The notes: generated by a model from the sequence alone, not told the origin. DNA of 64,000 nt from Photobacterium atrarenae (GCF_024380015.1 NZ_CP101508.1:1364902-1428901), one strand, 5' to 3'. Numbered from the stretch's first letter, positions 8,292 to 18,238 are shown. A program made the numbers and translations.

Positions 8292-11200
8292 TCAAAACGT
8301 TTTTTCGGTTAAGTGCAGCGGATACGGCGCATTGAGATACAAGCGATCAAACTCAGCCACCGGGACGGGCCGCCCAAAGTGAAAGCCCTGAAACTCTTCG
8401 ACGCCGAGGTTGGCCAAAAATTGCTCCTGTGCCATTGTCTCTACACCCTCAGCGACGACACTCATCCCCAGATTATGAGCAAGTTCAACAATTGAGCGGG
8501 TGATGGTGATGTTGTCTTTATTCCAGGGTAAATCTTTTACAAATTCGCGGTCAACTTTCAGGATATGTATCGGGAAACGGCTTAAATATGCCAGAGAGGA
8601 ATAACCAGTGCCAAAGTCATCAATGGCGATCTTGACTCCCAGATTCTCCAGTTGCTGTAACTTATCCAACGCAGTGGTGACATCCGCCATAATGACGCTT
8701 TCGGTGATCTCCAGCTCCAGGCGCTGTGGGTCACAGCCGTTTTCCGCAATGGCTTGCCGGACGGTTTCGACCAGGTTGGAGTTCAGCAACTGACGGGCAG
8801 AGATATTGAGGGCAAAGTTCAAAGGGGACTCTTTTTGTTGCCATTCTTTTAACTGTTGGCAGGCGGACTGGATCTGGTGCTCGCCGACTTCAATGATCAT
8901 GCCGGAATGTTCGAGAATGGGAATGATTTCATAAGGTGGCTGGATATTGCCATCGGCATCTTTCCAGCGCAGCAATGCTTCGACACCACAGATTTGTCGG
9001 GTCGCCGTATCGACCTTGGGCTGATAGTACAACTCATAGCGGTCTGTGCCGATCGTTTTACGCAATTCTGTTTCTAACTGCATTTGCTTGATACTTTCTG
9101 CGCCCATTTGCGGGGTAAAAAAGCAAAACTGATTTTTGCTGCCGTCCTTGGCACGGTAGAGGGCAATATCCGCATTTTTAAACAGGGTTTCGACATCTTC
9201 ACAGTCATCCGGGTACAGGCTGCCCCCCATGCTGGCCGAAATGAAGAGTTCTTTTCCGTCGATACAGAGTGGTTCATTGATATGTCGGATGAGTCGGTTA
9301 GACATTTTGACCAGATTGTCAGGCTCGACACCGTGTTTGACTAGTATGGCGAATTCGTCGCCACCCAGCCGTGCCAGGATGTCGCCTGACCGCAAGGCTC
9401 GCTGGATACGCTGAGCAACTGCGAGTAAGACTTTATCGCCAATGTCATGGCCTAAAGAGTCATTCACTTGCTTAAAATGGTCCAGATCAATCGACAACAG
9501 CGCGAACTTAGTGCCATGCGCATGATTTTCCGCGACGGCTTGCTCTAAAAATTGCTGAAGCAACATCCGGTTGGGGAGTTCGGTCAGTAAATCATAATGC
9601 GCCAGTTTGTGCAGTTTGCTCTCGAATAGTATCCGCTCGGTAATATCTTTTCCGGTGGAAATATAATGGCTGATTTTGCCCCGGCTATTGCGGATCGGGG
9701 AAATCGTTTTCTCCTCGTAGGCCACCGAGTTATCTGCTCGGGTGCGGGAGAGGACTCTACGGATGGTATGACCCTCTTTGAGCTGCTCCTGAACCTCACG
9801 AATATTTTCATCGTTGCCCAGGGTGCGCTTGAGCAGCATGGCTGACTGAGAGCCGAGGATGTCCTTGGATTGAATGCCGGTAAACTTCTCAAAGGCACGA
9901 TTTACGTATTCGATAATACCACGATGATTTGTGATGAGAATTGAATCATTACTTTGCTCCAGGGCACGAGACATACTCTTTAGTTTTTCCTCCCGCTCAA
10001 TCCAGTCGGTAATGTCGCGGAAGTTGAGTAGCAGCTCACGGCTGGCACTGTAGGTCGTTTCCGTGGCAATACACTCAATATACCGATCTCTGAGATCATT
10101 AAACTTCAGTCTGGTTTTGACGGGTTGATGGCTGTTTTGTGTCTGATTGGCGTGGGCTTGCGCAATCAACGCTTGCAGTGCCTGACGATTTTTTTGCCCG
10201 TGGATGAGGGTGAGCAGTGGCTTTCCAATCGCAGTTTGGAATTGAACATTCAGGATGCGACCGGCAGACTTATTGATTGAGTTTATGATGAAATCCTGGT
10301 TGACTGTGATGAGTCCGTCCGGTGCATTTTTGAGCACGGTTTTATACTTGAGCGCGGCGTCCTCGATTTCCAGTTTCAGTTGTTGTTCATCTCGCAGCAT
10401 TTGGTAATAGCGCCAGGCGAGCATGATGCTACCGGCAAGCAGGCACATGCTTAGGAACGCGAACAGGAGGAGTTTGACGATGTTCTGTTTCGACATTGCC
10501 AGTGCTTTGGTCGCGGTTTTCAAATTCACCCCGGAGATAACCGTCCACGGTAGATCGGCGCCCTGAACAGGAAGTGCAAAGCCCATATGACTTGCGCTGA
10601 GCGCTGAAAAAACGTGGGCGTAGGTGTAGAGGTAATCGCCGTGTGTGATCTGACCACTGGAATGGGTTGAAATTTGTGCCCATAGCTCGGGGTAAGCTTG
10701 GGAGAACTTTTGAGTTGAGTTCTGGTGATCGGGTACCACGAATTGCTGGCTGCCCGGATCTCCCGGAGCTGACCCGAGCAACCATTCTCCATGGCGATTA
10801 ATGAGCCAGTTCTCGTTATGATTCAGGCTCTGATGATTTTTTATCTGTCTCAAGTAATCTTCGACGAGGTAGTCGAGCACCACCAGCCAGCTCTTGCCGC
10901 CCAATTTTAAATGACTGATAAAGTGCAATGACGGCATGACGTAGGTTTCTATTTGCTGATGTTCAGTATCCAGGTCAAACTGAGAAATATAAATAGAGCC
11001 GGGTTGTATCTTCAGTGACTCTTGCACGTAGGAATGATGCCGTTTGTTTTGCAAATCGTCGGCAGGGAGAAGTACAGGCTGATTGTCGCTGACATGAACC
11101 CGGAGCTGTTCGTTACCTTGCTCATCAATTAGTTGAATCTGACTGTAATAGGTGCGTGTGTTGGCCATCCGAATGAAGGTATCGGACAGTGTTTGCCGAT

Positions 11201-11450
11201 GAGTTTCAGTCAGTGGCCCATTGTGAGTTACCTCTGTAACCTTATTCGTGAGATAGCGCAGGTCTTCCATAACGGGGGTAAAATGGAGTCCGGTTAGCTG
11301 TAAGGTCGACAAGTGAAAAATGCGCTCACTTTCACGTATGCGTGATTCCATCTGCTGAACATCTTCGTTATAGACGTACCAGGCGACAAGAACGGTGCAT
11401 GTCAGTAATGGAAAGAGCAGAACGATAAACCGCACTATTACTTGCTTCAT
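8292..11450 (-). CDS. Membrane PAS-GGDEF-EAL cyclic-di-GMP signalling protein
   Basis: A 1052-residue inner-membrane sensor. One helix at about 7-27 and another at 325-347 bracket a periplasmic region of about 300 residues that resembles a double-CACHE ligand-binding domain. Two PAS domains follow (about 365-480 and 490-605), then a GGDEF domain with an intact GGDEF motif at 696-700 and an inhibitory RxxD site (RSGD, 687-690), then an EAL domain with intact EAL at 824-826 and the downstream DDFGTGYSSLAYL and EGVE motifs. Both diguanylate cyclase and phosphodiesterase catalytic signatures are therefore present; which activity dominates cannot be read. It is monocistronic. A cyclic-di-GMP riboswitch elsewhere in the window (upstream of tfoY) shows the organism uses this messenger for gene control. 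Confidence 0.92.
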   Translation of the reverse strand: MKQVIVRFIVLLFPLLTCTVLVAWYVYNEDVQQMESRIRESERIFHLSTLQLTGLHFTPVMEDLRYLTNKVTEVTHNGPLTETHRQTLSDTFIRMANTRTYYSQIQLIDEQGNEQLRVHVSDNQPVLLPADDLQNKRHHSYVQESLKIQPGSIYISQFDLDTEHQQIETYVMPSLHFISHLKLGGKSWLVVLDYLVEDYLRQIKNHQSLNHNENWLINRHGEWLLGSAPGDPGSQQFVVPDHQNSTQKFSQAYPELWAQISTHSSGQITHGDYLYTYAHVFSALSASHMGFALPVQGADLPWTVISGVNLKTATKALAMSKQNIVKLLLFAFLSMCLLAGSIMLAWRYYQMLRDEQQLKLEIEDAALKYKTVLKNAPDGLITVNQDFIINSINKSAGRILNVQFQTAIGKPLLTLIHGQKNRQALQALIAQAHANQTQNSHQPVKTRLKFNDLRDRYIECIATETTYSASRELLLNFRDITDWIEREEKLKSMSRALEQSNDSILITNHRGIIEYVNRAFEKFTGIQSKDILGSQSAMLLKRTLGNDENIREVQEQLKEGHTIRRVLSRTRADNSVAYEEKTISPIRNSRGKISHYISTGKDITERILFESKLHKLAHYDLLTELPNRMLLQQFLEQAVAENHAHGTKFALLSIDLDHFKQVNDSLGHDIGDKVLLAVAQRIQRALRSGDILARLGGDEFAILVKHGVEPDNLVKMSNRLIRHINEPLCIDGKELFISASMGGSLYPDDCEDVETLFKNADIALYRAKDGSKNQFCFFTPQMGAESIKQMQLETELRKTIGTDRYELYYQPKVDTATRQICGVEALLRWKDADGNIQPPYEIIPILEHSGMIIEVGEHQIQSACQQLKEWQQKESPLNFALNISARQLLNSNLVETVRQAIAENGCDPQRLELEITESVIMADVTTALDKLQQLENLGVKIAIDDFGTGYSSLAYLSRFPIHILKVDREFVKDLPWNKDNITITRSIVELAHNLGMSVVAEGVETMAQEQFLANLGVEEFQGFHFGRPVPVAEFDRLYLNAPYPLHLTEKTF

Positions 11451-11642
11451 AGGCCATCCGTGACGTCAAGCGATTCTCTCAATCTGAATAAATACCGGGT
11501 CATTTTCTCTGATGGACAAATAGACCATTAATTGAATTTGATTGAGCATCCAAACCTTTCACTCTTATTAAGTACAGTGTAGCAGTGAAACTTAAAGCTC
11601 ATGTGTTTATTTAGTTGGGCTTTAGTGTTGGCAATTCAATGC

Positions 11643-11670
11643 AAAAAAAAGCCAGTCGCGATGGACTGGC
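11643..11670 (-). terminator. Rho-independent terminator of the art operon
   Basis: Seven-bp stem GCCAGTC / GACTGGC (6-base loop) followed on the minus strand by eight T, 29 bases after the artM stop. Confidence 0.88.
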
Positions 11671-11698
11671 TGATGAGACGGAATAATGATTTTACGAT

Positions 11699-12373
11699 CT
11701 AGCTACGGGTATGTTCAAAGGCGAGCGCTTGTTTTTCTACCTGCCGAAATATGAGGGTCAGGGCGGCATTGACGGTTAAGTAGAACAGGCCGGCAACACT
11801 GAACACGACCAGGGTATCGTAGGTTTGCGCATTGATTCGCTGGGCATAGCCCATGACATCCATGATGGTGATGGTGCTGGCCAGGGAAGTCCCTTTAAAC
11901 ACCAGGATCACTTCATTGGAATAGGCTGGTATCGCACGGCGGATCGCATAGGGCAGCAGTACCCCGAGTGTGGCTTTACGGCCCATCCCCAGTGCCCGGC
12001 AGGCCTGCCATTGTCCGGCCGGAATACCGTTGAAGGCACCGTTGAACAACTGTGTACTGTAGGCTGCGGTGTTGAGCGACAAAGCCAGCATGGCACAGAA
12101 CCAGGGTTGGCTGAGCCATTCCCAGAAAATACTGGTTCTGATCCATTCAAATTGGCCGGGGCCATAATAAATCAGGAAAATCTGGACCAGCAAGGGGGTG
12201 CCGGTAAACAGCGTGATCAGGCCGCGGCTGAAAGTGTTCAGAACCGGCAGTTTCAGAATTAGTGTCACGGTCATCAGCAGTGCCAGTATACAGCCCACCA
12301 CCAGGGCGGCTACGGTCAGCTCCAGGCTGGTCCACAGGCCTTCTGCCAGTTGCCAGAGGTGTTGTTGATTCAT
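11699..12373 (-). CDS. artM: Arginine ABC transporter permease ArtM
   Basis: A 224-residue inner-membrane permease with about five helices, of the histidine/glutamine/arginine (HAAT) ABC family. The EAA loop is visible as ACRALGMGRKATLGVLLPYAIRRAIPAYSNE around residues 125-155. It pairs with ArtQ to form the channel of the arginine importer. The ATG overlaps the artQ stop (ATGA), which indicates translational coupling. It is the last gene of artPIQM, followed by a terminator. Confidence 0.9.
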   Translation of the reverse strand: MNQQHLWQLAEGLWTSLELTVAALVVGCILALLMTVTLILKLPVLNTFSRGLITLFTGTPLLVQIFLIYYGPGQFEWIRTSIFWEWLSQPWFCAMLALSLNTAAYSTQLFNGAFNGIPAGQWQACRALGMGRKATLGVLLPYAIRRAIPAYSNEVILVFKGTSLASTITIMDVMGYAQRINAQTYDTLVVFSVAGLFYLTVNAALTLIFRQVEKQALAFEHTRS

Positions 12374-13059
12374 ACAGAAGCTCCTTGCGGCTGACCCAGA
12401 CCGTGCGCACTGAATTTAAGATCCAGCCGTTTGACGACTCGTTGTGTCAGTAAGGTGATCACCAGATAGATCGCTGCGGCACTGGCATACCAGGTAAAGC
12501 TGTCGTGGGTGGCAGCAGCGGTCAACTGGGCTTGCTTCAGGAGATCCGTGACGCCAATCAGTGATACCAGGGCGGTATCTTTGAGTAAGACCAGCCACTG
12601 GTTGGTCAGTCCTGGCAGGGCATGACATGCTGCCTGGGGCAAAATGATGCGCATAAAAGTGCGGCTTTTGCCTAACCCCAGTGCGCTGGCAGCTTCCCGT
12701 TGACCGTTTGGCACGGCTTTTAGCGCGCCGCGCAGGGTTTGTGCGGCATAGGCGGCAAAGATCAGTGCTAAAGCAACAACCCCGGAGATAAACGGGCTGA
12801 TATCGATGTAATCACCGGTGATCAGAAACAACACTTGGGTTGAGCCGAAAAAAATAAACAACACCACCAGGAGTTCTGGTAACCCCCGCAGCAGGGTGAC
12901 CAGCGCCGTGGTTGGCCAGGCAATCCAGCGGTGGCGCGACATTTCGCCACCGGCAAAAATGACGGCCAGGACCAGCCCCAGCAGCAGGCTGGCAAAAGCC
13001 AGCTGCAAAGTCAGCCAGCCCGCTTCTGCCAGGGTCGATAAGTAACCGGACAGCACCAT
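12370..13059 (-). CDS. artQ: Arginine ABC transporter permease ArtQ
   Basis: A 229-residue inner-membrane permease, partner of ArtM. The EAA loop reads REAASALGLGKSRTFMRIILPQA near residues 135-155. I chose the internal ATG at 13059 (MVLSGYLSTLAEAG) over the upstream frame start because GGAAAG sits just before it within the end of artI, the artI stop is one base away, and the resulting N-terminus matches the family. The upstream 15 residues would overlap the artI coding end. Confidence 0.9.
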   Translation of the reverse strand: MVLSGYLSTLAEAGWLTLQLAFASLLLGLVLAVIFAGGEMSRHRWIAWPTTALVTLLRGLPELLVVLFIFFGSTQVLFLITGDYIDISPFISGVVALALIFAAYAAQTLRGALKAVPNGQREAASALGLGKSRTFMRIILPQAACHALPGLTNQWLVLLKDTALVSLIGVTDLLKQAQLTAAATHDSFTWYASAAAIYLVITLLTQRVVKRLDLKFSAHGLGQPQGASV

Positions 13060-13060
13060 A

Positions 13061-13792
13061 TCACTTTCCGAAGTACTTGTTGTAGATGGTCTGATATTCG
13101 CCACTGGCTTTCACAGTTCTGAGCGCGGTATTGAGTTTATCAAGCAGTTCCTGATTCTTTTTGTTGACCGCAATACCAAAGCCGTTGCCGAAATATTGCG
13201 CATTGGTGACCGGCTTGCCGACAAAGGTAAGTTGGTCATTTTTCTCAAACCATTCAGCAACGACTGCGGTATCACCGAACACGGCATCAATCCGGCCATT
13301 TTGCATATCAATGAACGCATCCTGGTAGCTGGCGTATGGGACTGAAGTTACCCCGGCCATCTGCTCTGTTAAGTAGCTCTGGTGCGTGGAGCCGTTCTGC
13401 ACCCCGACGCGTTTGCCTTTCAGCGCATCCTGGCTTGCAACATGACCGCTGAGTGCAACAAAAGCGGCGGCATTCTCGTAATAGGCGTCGGTAAAGTTGA
13501 CTTGCTGCAGGCGCTGCTCGGTAATATCAATTCCGGAGATCGCAGCATCGTAACGACGGAATTTCAGGGCCGGGATCAGGCTGTCAAAAGGTTGGTTATG
13601 GAAACTACATTTGACCTTGATTTCCTGACAAAGCGCGTTGGCCAGATCGACATCAAACCCCTGGATTTGATTATTTTCATCAATATATTCAAACGGCGCG
13701 TAAGTGGCCTCCATGGCAAATTTAATCTCTTCCTGAGCCATTGCGTTCGCGGAAGCCATGCCGATCAGGGTTGCCAGTAGGATCTTTTTCAT
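13061..13792 (-). CDS. artI: Periplasmic arginine-binding protein ArtI/ArtJ
   Basis: A 243-residue periplasmic solute-binding protein. The signal peptide is MKKILLATLIGMASANAMA, then the mature start QEEIKFAMEATYAPFEYID, typical of type II amino-acid binding proteins. Further signatures are FDVDLANALCQEI and the ligand motif DAAISGIDITEQRLQQVNFT. It captures arginine (inferred from operon order and similarity to ArtI/ArtJ) and delivers it to ArtQM. It sits between artP and artQ, as in E. coli. Confidence 0.9.
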   Translation of the reverse strand: MKKILLATLIGMASANAMAQEEIKFAMEATYAPFEYIDENNQIQGFDVDLANALCQEIKVKCSFHNQPFDSLIPALKFRRYDAAISGIDITEQRLQQVNFTDAYYENAAAFVALSGHVASQDALKGKRVGVQNGSTHQSYLTEQMAGVTSVPYASYQDAFIDMQNGRIDAVFGDTAVVAEWFEKNDQLTFVGKPVTNAQYFGNGFGIAVNKKNQELLDKLNTALRTVKASGEYQTIYNKYFGK

Positions 13793-13869
13793 GCTTGTTA
13801 CTCCATGTCACTGTCTGTCCGGCGGTGCTGCGTCAATGTTGAGCAGCAGCGACGGTAAAGGGGGATAAA

Positions 13870-14598
13870 TTAATGGGTTAAATATTCAGCAAATGCGGCT
13901 GTGCTTGGGTTGGTAAATGCGTCTTTGCTTCCGTGCTCAACAATGTGACCTTGCTCGAGGTAGAGCACATGGCTGGCAATTTTTCGGGCAAAATCGACTT
14001 CGTGCGTTACGACGACCTGAGTAATGCCGGTATCACTCAAGTCGTTGATGATATTGACAACCTGGTTGGTAATTTCCGGGTCCAGCGCCGCAGTCGGCTC
14101 GTCGAACAGCAGAACCTCGGGCTTCATCATCAAGGCTCTGGCAATTGCCACCCGTTGTTGCTGGCCGCCGGAAAGGTGCAGCGGCCATGCATCGGCTTTA
14201 GCGGCCAACTGCAAGGTCGCCAGAATTGACTGCGCTTCCTCAATGGCGGCGGCTTTGCTCATGCCGGCGACTTTCACCGGGGCTTCGATCAGGTTCTCCA
14301 GCACGGTCAGGTGAGGCCACAGGTTGTACTGCTGGAACACCATCCCGACCTTGCGTCTTAAAGCCAGGCCATTCTTCTCGGCAATCGGCGCATCGAAGTT
14401 AAAAGCTTGCCCGGCAATCTGAAGCTGGCCGCTGCCGGCGGTCTCCAGCAGGTTCAGAATGCGTAACAGTGAGCTTTTCCCGGCACCGCTGGGCCCCAGT
14501 AAAACCAAGGTTTCTCCTTGCTGGCAGGAAAAACTGATGTCGTGTAGAACCTGTGTCTGGCCGTAGAATTTATTCAGACTGCTTACTTGAATACCCAT
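13870..14598 (-). CDS. artP: Arginine ABC transporter ATPase ArtP
   Basis: A 242-residue ABC ATPase, first gene of artPIQM. Walker A is [13 protein letters not shown], the signature is [16 protein letters not shown], and Walker B is [14 protein letters not shown]. The start is placed at the ATG giving [13 protein letters not shown], which aligns with the E. coli ArtP N-terminus; a start five codons upstream is possible. The AT-rich promoter (about 14665-14702) contains two stretches resembling weak ArgR boxes (TGTATAAATAATCTAAT and TGCATTATTG), so arginine repression is plausible but not proven. Confidence 0.9.
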   Translation of the reverse strand: MGIQVSSLNKFYGQTQVLHDISFSCQQGETLVLLGPSGAGKSSLLRILNLLETAGSGQLQIAGQAFNFDAPIAEKNGLALRRKVGMVFQQYNLWPHLTVLENLIEAPVKVAGMSKAAAIEEAQSILATLQLAAKADAWPLHLSGGQQQRVAIARALMMKPEVLLFDEPTAALDPEITNQVVNIINDLSDTGITQVVVTHEVDFARKIASHVLYLEQGHIVEHGSKDAFTNPSTAAFAEYLTH

Positions 14599-14831
14599 GC
14601 TAACTTTCTGCATTAAACGTCGGTTGGCGTTTATATTACTCAGGGCGGCATCTTATGCAAGAAAAATGTATAAATAATCTAATGTGTTGCATTATTGTTT
14701 GAAAAATGTACCGGGGTCGGGTTTATATTCTGGTTAAACCAGTGGTTTAGAGGTGGGTTGTTACATTTTGGCAGGGCGGAAATCGCTGACTGGTTTTCAG
14801 GGTGATATTTTAGTCAGTGGATGGGGATAAA

Positions 14832-14854
14832 AAGGCTGCCGGAATGGCAGCCTT
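14832..14854 (-). terminator. Rho-independent terminator of punC
   Basis: Nine-bp stem AAGGCTGCC / GGCAGCCTT (5-base loop) followed by a short T-run on the minus strand, 24 bases after the punC stop. Confidence 0.82.
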
Positions 14855-14877
14855 GGATCAATTGGGGTTAAGAATAA

Positions 14878-16110
14878 TCAGTGTGCCTCGTTGGCGGCTT
14901 GCTCTGCCATGGCCGCTTGCTGCGGTGTCTGACGGCGGGACCGGACCACCAGTGCGAATCCTGCCAGGGCAATAAAGCCGGTGACAAACATGGCAACGGT
15001 GACGGTATGCAGACTGTAGGCCGAGAATGCTGACACCAGGCCGCTGGCAGCAAAGCAGACCGCAGTTTGCAGGAAGTTCAACAAGCCGGCAGCGGTAGCA
15101 CTGCAGTTTTTGAAGTCTTCCAGTGCTTTACTGATCACAATCGGATAAATCGCACCATTGGCCACAGCCAGCAGGCAGAATGGAGCCAGGATCGGCCAGA
15201 TAGTCGTGGGTTCCGTGTTGAACGCGATCAGTAGCATCACCGTGACGCTGCCGATGAACAGCTTCAGCAGCCATGGCAAAACACGTTGACCATCAAACTT
15301 GCTCAGCAATGCCCGGCAACCATAACCGCCGATAATAAAGGCCGCAGTTTGCGGTGCGTAGCTCAGGCCGATATCGGCACCCGAGTAGCCCATCGCCGAC
15401 ATCACGAATGGCGAGCCAGTCAAGTAAGCAAAGAAGGCTGCCGAACAGGCCGCAAAAATGAGCATATTTCCGACGAACTTTTTTGAACTTAAAATTTGAC
15501 GGTAGTCGCGCTGAAGCTGGGTCAGGACTTTTTCTTGTTTTTTGTCCATTTTGGCGCTTTCAGATTCTTTCAGCGTCATTACGGACAGAATAATCCCAAA
15601 CGCAACCAGGACAATGAAGATGCTGCGCCAGCCAAACTGACCTTCCAGCATGGCGCCGGCCAGCGGCGCCAGTGCCGGCGATAGAGCCACTAACGGCATG
15701 ATGGTGGCGAAGACACGTTCTGAAACTTTGCCTTCATAGCGGTCAACCACGACGGCTTGCCAGATCACTGTTGCGCTACAGGCCCCCAAGGCTTGGGCAA
15801 AGCGAGCGATCAGCATCACTTCAATACTCGGTGCAAAAGCACACAGCAGTGACGCAACACTGAACAGCATCATCCCGCCCATTAGGACTTTAATCCGGCC
15901 AATCCGGTCGGAGAGCGGGCCGTAGATCAACTGGCCCAGTGCCATGCCCAGCAGGAAGATGCTGAGTGACAAGCCAATCAGGGATTGGGAGGTGTTGAAT
16001 TCGGTTTGCATGGTGGCGAAAGCCGGCAGATACATATCTGTGGCTAAGAAGCCCAGCATGCTGAGAAATGCAAACCAGATGAGTGTGATTTTTGAAGGTT
16101 GAGTGTTCAT
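14878..16110 (-). CDS. punC: MFS purine nucleoside transporter PunC (YdhC)
   Basis: A 410-residue, 12-helix inner-membrane carrier of the Bcr/CflA drug-resistance branch of the MFS. The segment GFLATDMYLPAFATMQ and the antiporter-type loop GPLSDRIGRIKVL match E. coli YdhC/PunC closely, as does ATVIWQAVVVDRYEGKVSERVFATIMPLVALSPALAPL. PunC imports purine nucleosides in E. coli. The divergent neighbour is the matching regulator PunR, which supports this identity over a generic multidrug pump. A mature terminator follows the gene. Confidence 0.85.
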   Translation of the reverse strand: MNTQPSKITLIWFAFLSMLGFLATDMYLPAFATMQTEFNTSQSLIGLSLSIFLLGMALGQLIYGPLSDRIGRIKVLMGGMMLFSVASLLCAFAPSIEVMLIARFAQALGACSATVIWQAVVVDRYEGKVSERVFATIMPLVALSPALAPLAGAMLEGQFGWRSIFIVLVAFGIILSVMTLKESESAKMDKKQEKVLTQLQRDYRQILSSKKFVGNMLIFAACSAAFFAYLTGSPFVMSAMGYSGADIGLSYAPQTAAFIIGGYGCRALLSKFDGQRVLPWLLKLFIGSVTVMLLIAFNTEPTTIWPILAPFCLLAVANGAIYPIVISKALEDFKNCSATAAGLLNFLQTAVCFAASGLVSAFSAYSLHTVTVAMFVTGFIALAGFALVVRSRRQTPQQAAMAEQAANEAH

Positions 16111-16164
16111 AAAGGTGACTATATCGATTTCAATTTTTTGCTAGTTTAAGCTTGGTGGTTCGTA

Positions 16165-16189
16165 GTGTGAAACGGTAAAATTTCAACAC
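16165..16189. promoter_or_regulatory. Inverted repeat in the punC-punR intergenic region
   Basis: GTGTGAAA and TTTCAACAC face each other across 8 bases in the 103-base divergent promoter region. It is a plausible PunR (LysR-type) site, but arms are offset by one base and no reference motif was available to compare. Confidence 0.35.
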
Positions 16190-16213
16190 TGCTTTCAAAA
16201 AATTTGATGTGAT

Positions 16214-17116
16214 ATGTTTTCGTACAATGAATTGCAAGTGATTGATGTTGTGGCCCGGCGGGGAAGTTTTTCTGCGGCCGCTGAAGAATTGCACAAAGTC
16301 CCGAGCGCGATCAGCTACACGGTCCGTCATGTCGAAGAACGGCTGGCGGTTGAATTGTTTGTCCGATTGCATCGTCAGGTTCAGCTGACACCAGCCGGCA
16401 CATATTTCGTCGAGGAAGCCCGCCAGCTCATCAAGCAGATGGAGCAGGTGAAACTGCAAACTCAACGAGTGGCCAACGGTTGGTCACAGAGTGTCTCCGT
16501 CGCGCTGGACACTGTTGTCCGCGAGAGCCGGGTGAATACCTTGGTGCGTGATTTTTATCAGCATTTTCCGGATGTCGAACTGCACTTGTCGATGGAAGTC
16601 TTTAACGGGGTCTGGGATGCCCTGGCGGACGGCCGGGCCGATCTGGTGATTGGTGCCACAGCAGCGGTGCCGGTGAGCGGCACGTTTGACTACCGGGATA
16701 TGGGCACGCTGGGCTGGACGTTCGTTGTTGCGCCGGATCATCCCCTGGCAGCGGCTGAAGCGCCGCTGGAGCCGGAAGCATTGGCAAAGTATCCGGCGAT
16801 TTGCCTGGAAGATACCGCCAGGGTTCTGCCCAAACGGGTGACTTGGCTGATGGACAACCAGCGCCGGATCATGGTGCCGAACTGGCATAGCGCGATGCAG
16901 TGTCTAAAAGCCGGGCTTGGGATCACCGTGGTGCCGGAACATATGGCCAAACCCCGGGTGGCTGCCGGCGAGCTGGTGGAAAAGCAACTGGCGATTCATC
17001 CACCGGTGAGTCCGTGTTGTCTGGCCTGGAATAAGGAGCGTCTAAACCCGGCGCTGACCTGGCTGCTGAATTATCTGGGTGACAGCGAGCAGTTGCACCG
17101 GGAGTGGATGCGTTAG
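16214..17116 (+). CDS. punR: LysR-type regulator PunR (YdhB)
   Basis: A 300-residue LysR regulator. The winged-helix domain covers residues 1-60 (VARRGSFSAAAEELHKVPSAISYTVRHVEE) and is nearly identical in pattern to E. coli YdhB/PunR, including VPSA-S-YTVR. The effector domain also matches, with EVFNGVWDALADGRADLVIGAT, DMGTLGW and the end ALTWLLNYLGDSEQLHREW. PunR activates punC in response to purine nucleosides in E. coli; the divergent arrangement here is the same. The stop overlaps the convergent DUF2986 gene by a few bases. Confidence 0.9.
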   Translation: MFSYNELQVIDVVARRGSFSAAAEELHKVPSAISYTVRHVEERLAVELFVRLHRQVQLTPAGTYFVEEARQLIKQMEQVKLQTQRVANGWSQSVSVALDTVVRESRVNTLVRDFYQHFPDVELHLSMEVFNGVWDALADGRADLVIGATAAVPVSGTFDYRDMGTLGWTFVVAPDHPLAAAEAPLEPEALAKYPAICLEDTARVLPKRVTWLMDNQRRIMVPNWHSAMQCLKAGLGITVVPEHMAKPRVAAGELVEKQLAIHPPVSPCCLAWNKERLNPALTWLLNYLGDSEQLHREWMR

Positions 17117-17328
17117 TCAGCCGCTTGCTCGGCGGATGGCGCTACCGGGGTTTCTGTCTGACTTTCAGCAGCTTGATCTTCTGCGGGTTGTTGTTCAGCA
17201 CCTTCGGCGGCCATTTTGGCGCGCTCGGCTTTGGAAATATAGCGGGGCTTATTGCTGCGGTGCAGTTTGGCGTTTTGTTTCTTCTGTTTCTTTTTCAGAG
17301 TTTCGTTAATTTTTTTCTTACGGTTCAT
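17113..17328 (-). CDS. DUF2986 small basic protein
   Basis: A 71-residue protein beginning MNRKKKINETLKKKQKKQNA, with RSNKPRYISKAERAKMA in the middle. This is the invariant pattern of DUF2986, a family found in Vibrio, Photobacterium and Shewanella. The first half is lysine-rich; the second half is acidic and rich in A, E and Q. Function is unknown; nucleic-acid or ribosome association could be guessed from the charge but is not shown. It converges with punR, overlapping its last codon. Confidence 0.88.
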   Translation of the reverse strand: MNRKKKINETLKKKQKKQNAKLHRSNKPRYISKAERAKMAAEGAEQQPAEDQAAESQTETPVAPSAEQAAD

Positions 17329-17407
17329 GATGCGGTCAGCTCAGTGTGATGCTTGCAAGGGTTAAGCATACCAGAAAATGTGCGGACGCACGCTATTGTC
17401 TCGGGCA

Positions 17408-18238
17408 TCATGGCGCCGGGCTATAACAGCGGGGTGGACTGTGTTTGGGAAGATGGATCAGATTCAGGTGGTTACGGCGGGCCCATTGCACCGTCAGTGC
17501 GGTCGGGGCAGACAATGTAACCAGGGTTCCGATCCGGGCACGCACCGTTTTGTGGATCAGTTCCAGGCTGCAGCGGCTGGTGATCACTGCAAATCCTTCT
17601 TTCGGGTTTATCTCTGCCGTCGCTATGGCACCAATTAGCTTGTCCAGGGCATTGTGGCGGCCGATGTCTTCCCGGCACAGGACGATCTCCCCGGCTTGAT
17701 CTGCATAAAGGGCCGCATGTAACGCGCCACTTTGTTGTGCGGCAACCTGGGCTTGGCCAATGCGCGTGCGTAAGCCTTTCAAGCTTGCAGCCAGTGGAAG
17801 CGGGGTGGGTTGTAACGGCTCAAGTTGAGGTAGTGCCTGCTCTAAGGCTTCGACGCCACAGAGCCCACAGCCACTGGTGCCGGCTAACTGCCGACGATTC
17901 TGTTTTAGTGCCCAGAAGGCCCGGTTCGAGATTTCAACGGCTGCGTGGTGTGATTCGTATGCGGCGATGATGTCGATATCATGAATTTCGCGAAATGAGC
18001 GGATAATACCGGTACTCAGACTGAACCCTTTGACAAAGTCTTCGAGATTGCCCGGGGTGACCATCATCACCGCCTGGCTGATGCCGTTATAGCTTATGGA
18101 TAAGGCTGTTTCGCTGGCCAGGGGAAAATGTCCCACTGCATGATCGTCTCCCAGGTCCTGATAGCAGTATGTATCCGGGACAGGCGGAGCCATGTTGATA
18201 TCGGGGAGCTCGGGCAGTTTTTTCACGGGTTCATTCAT
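17408..18238 (-). CDS. fdhD: Formate dehydrogenase accessory sulfurtransferase FdhD
   Basis: A 276-residue cytoplasmic protein that passes sulfur from IscS to the molybdenum cofactor of formate dehydrogenases. The catalytic pair is seen in GTSGCGLCGVEAL (CxxC near residue 125). Other family motifs are EDFVKGFSLSTGI, EDIGRHNALDKLIG and the late VITSRCSLELIHKTVR. The ATG at 18238 is preferred since AAGG stands 7 bases upstream. Its neighbours, a LysR regulator and a YdeP-like molybdoenzyme, suggest that the client may be the latter. Confidence 0.93.
   Translation of the reverse strand: MNEPVKKLPELPDINMAPPVPDTYCYQDLGDDHAVGHFPLASETALSISYNGISQAVMMVTPGNLEDFVKGFSLSTGIIRSFREIHDIDIIAAYESHHAAVEISNRAFWALKQNRRQLAGTSGCGLCGVEALEQALPQLEPLQPTPLPLAASLKGLRTRIGQAQVAAQQSGALHAALYADQAGEIVLCREDIGRHNALDKLIGAIATAEINPKEGFAVITSRCSLELIHKTVRARIGTLVTLSAPTALTVQWARRNHLNLIHLPKHSPPRCYSPAP

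Noticed and set aside
14663..14702. ArgR box pair ahead of artP
   Set aside because: The two AT-rich stretches only loosely match the ARG box; noted in the artP entry but not called as a site.
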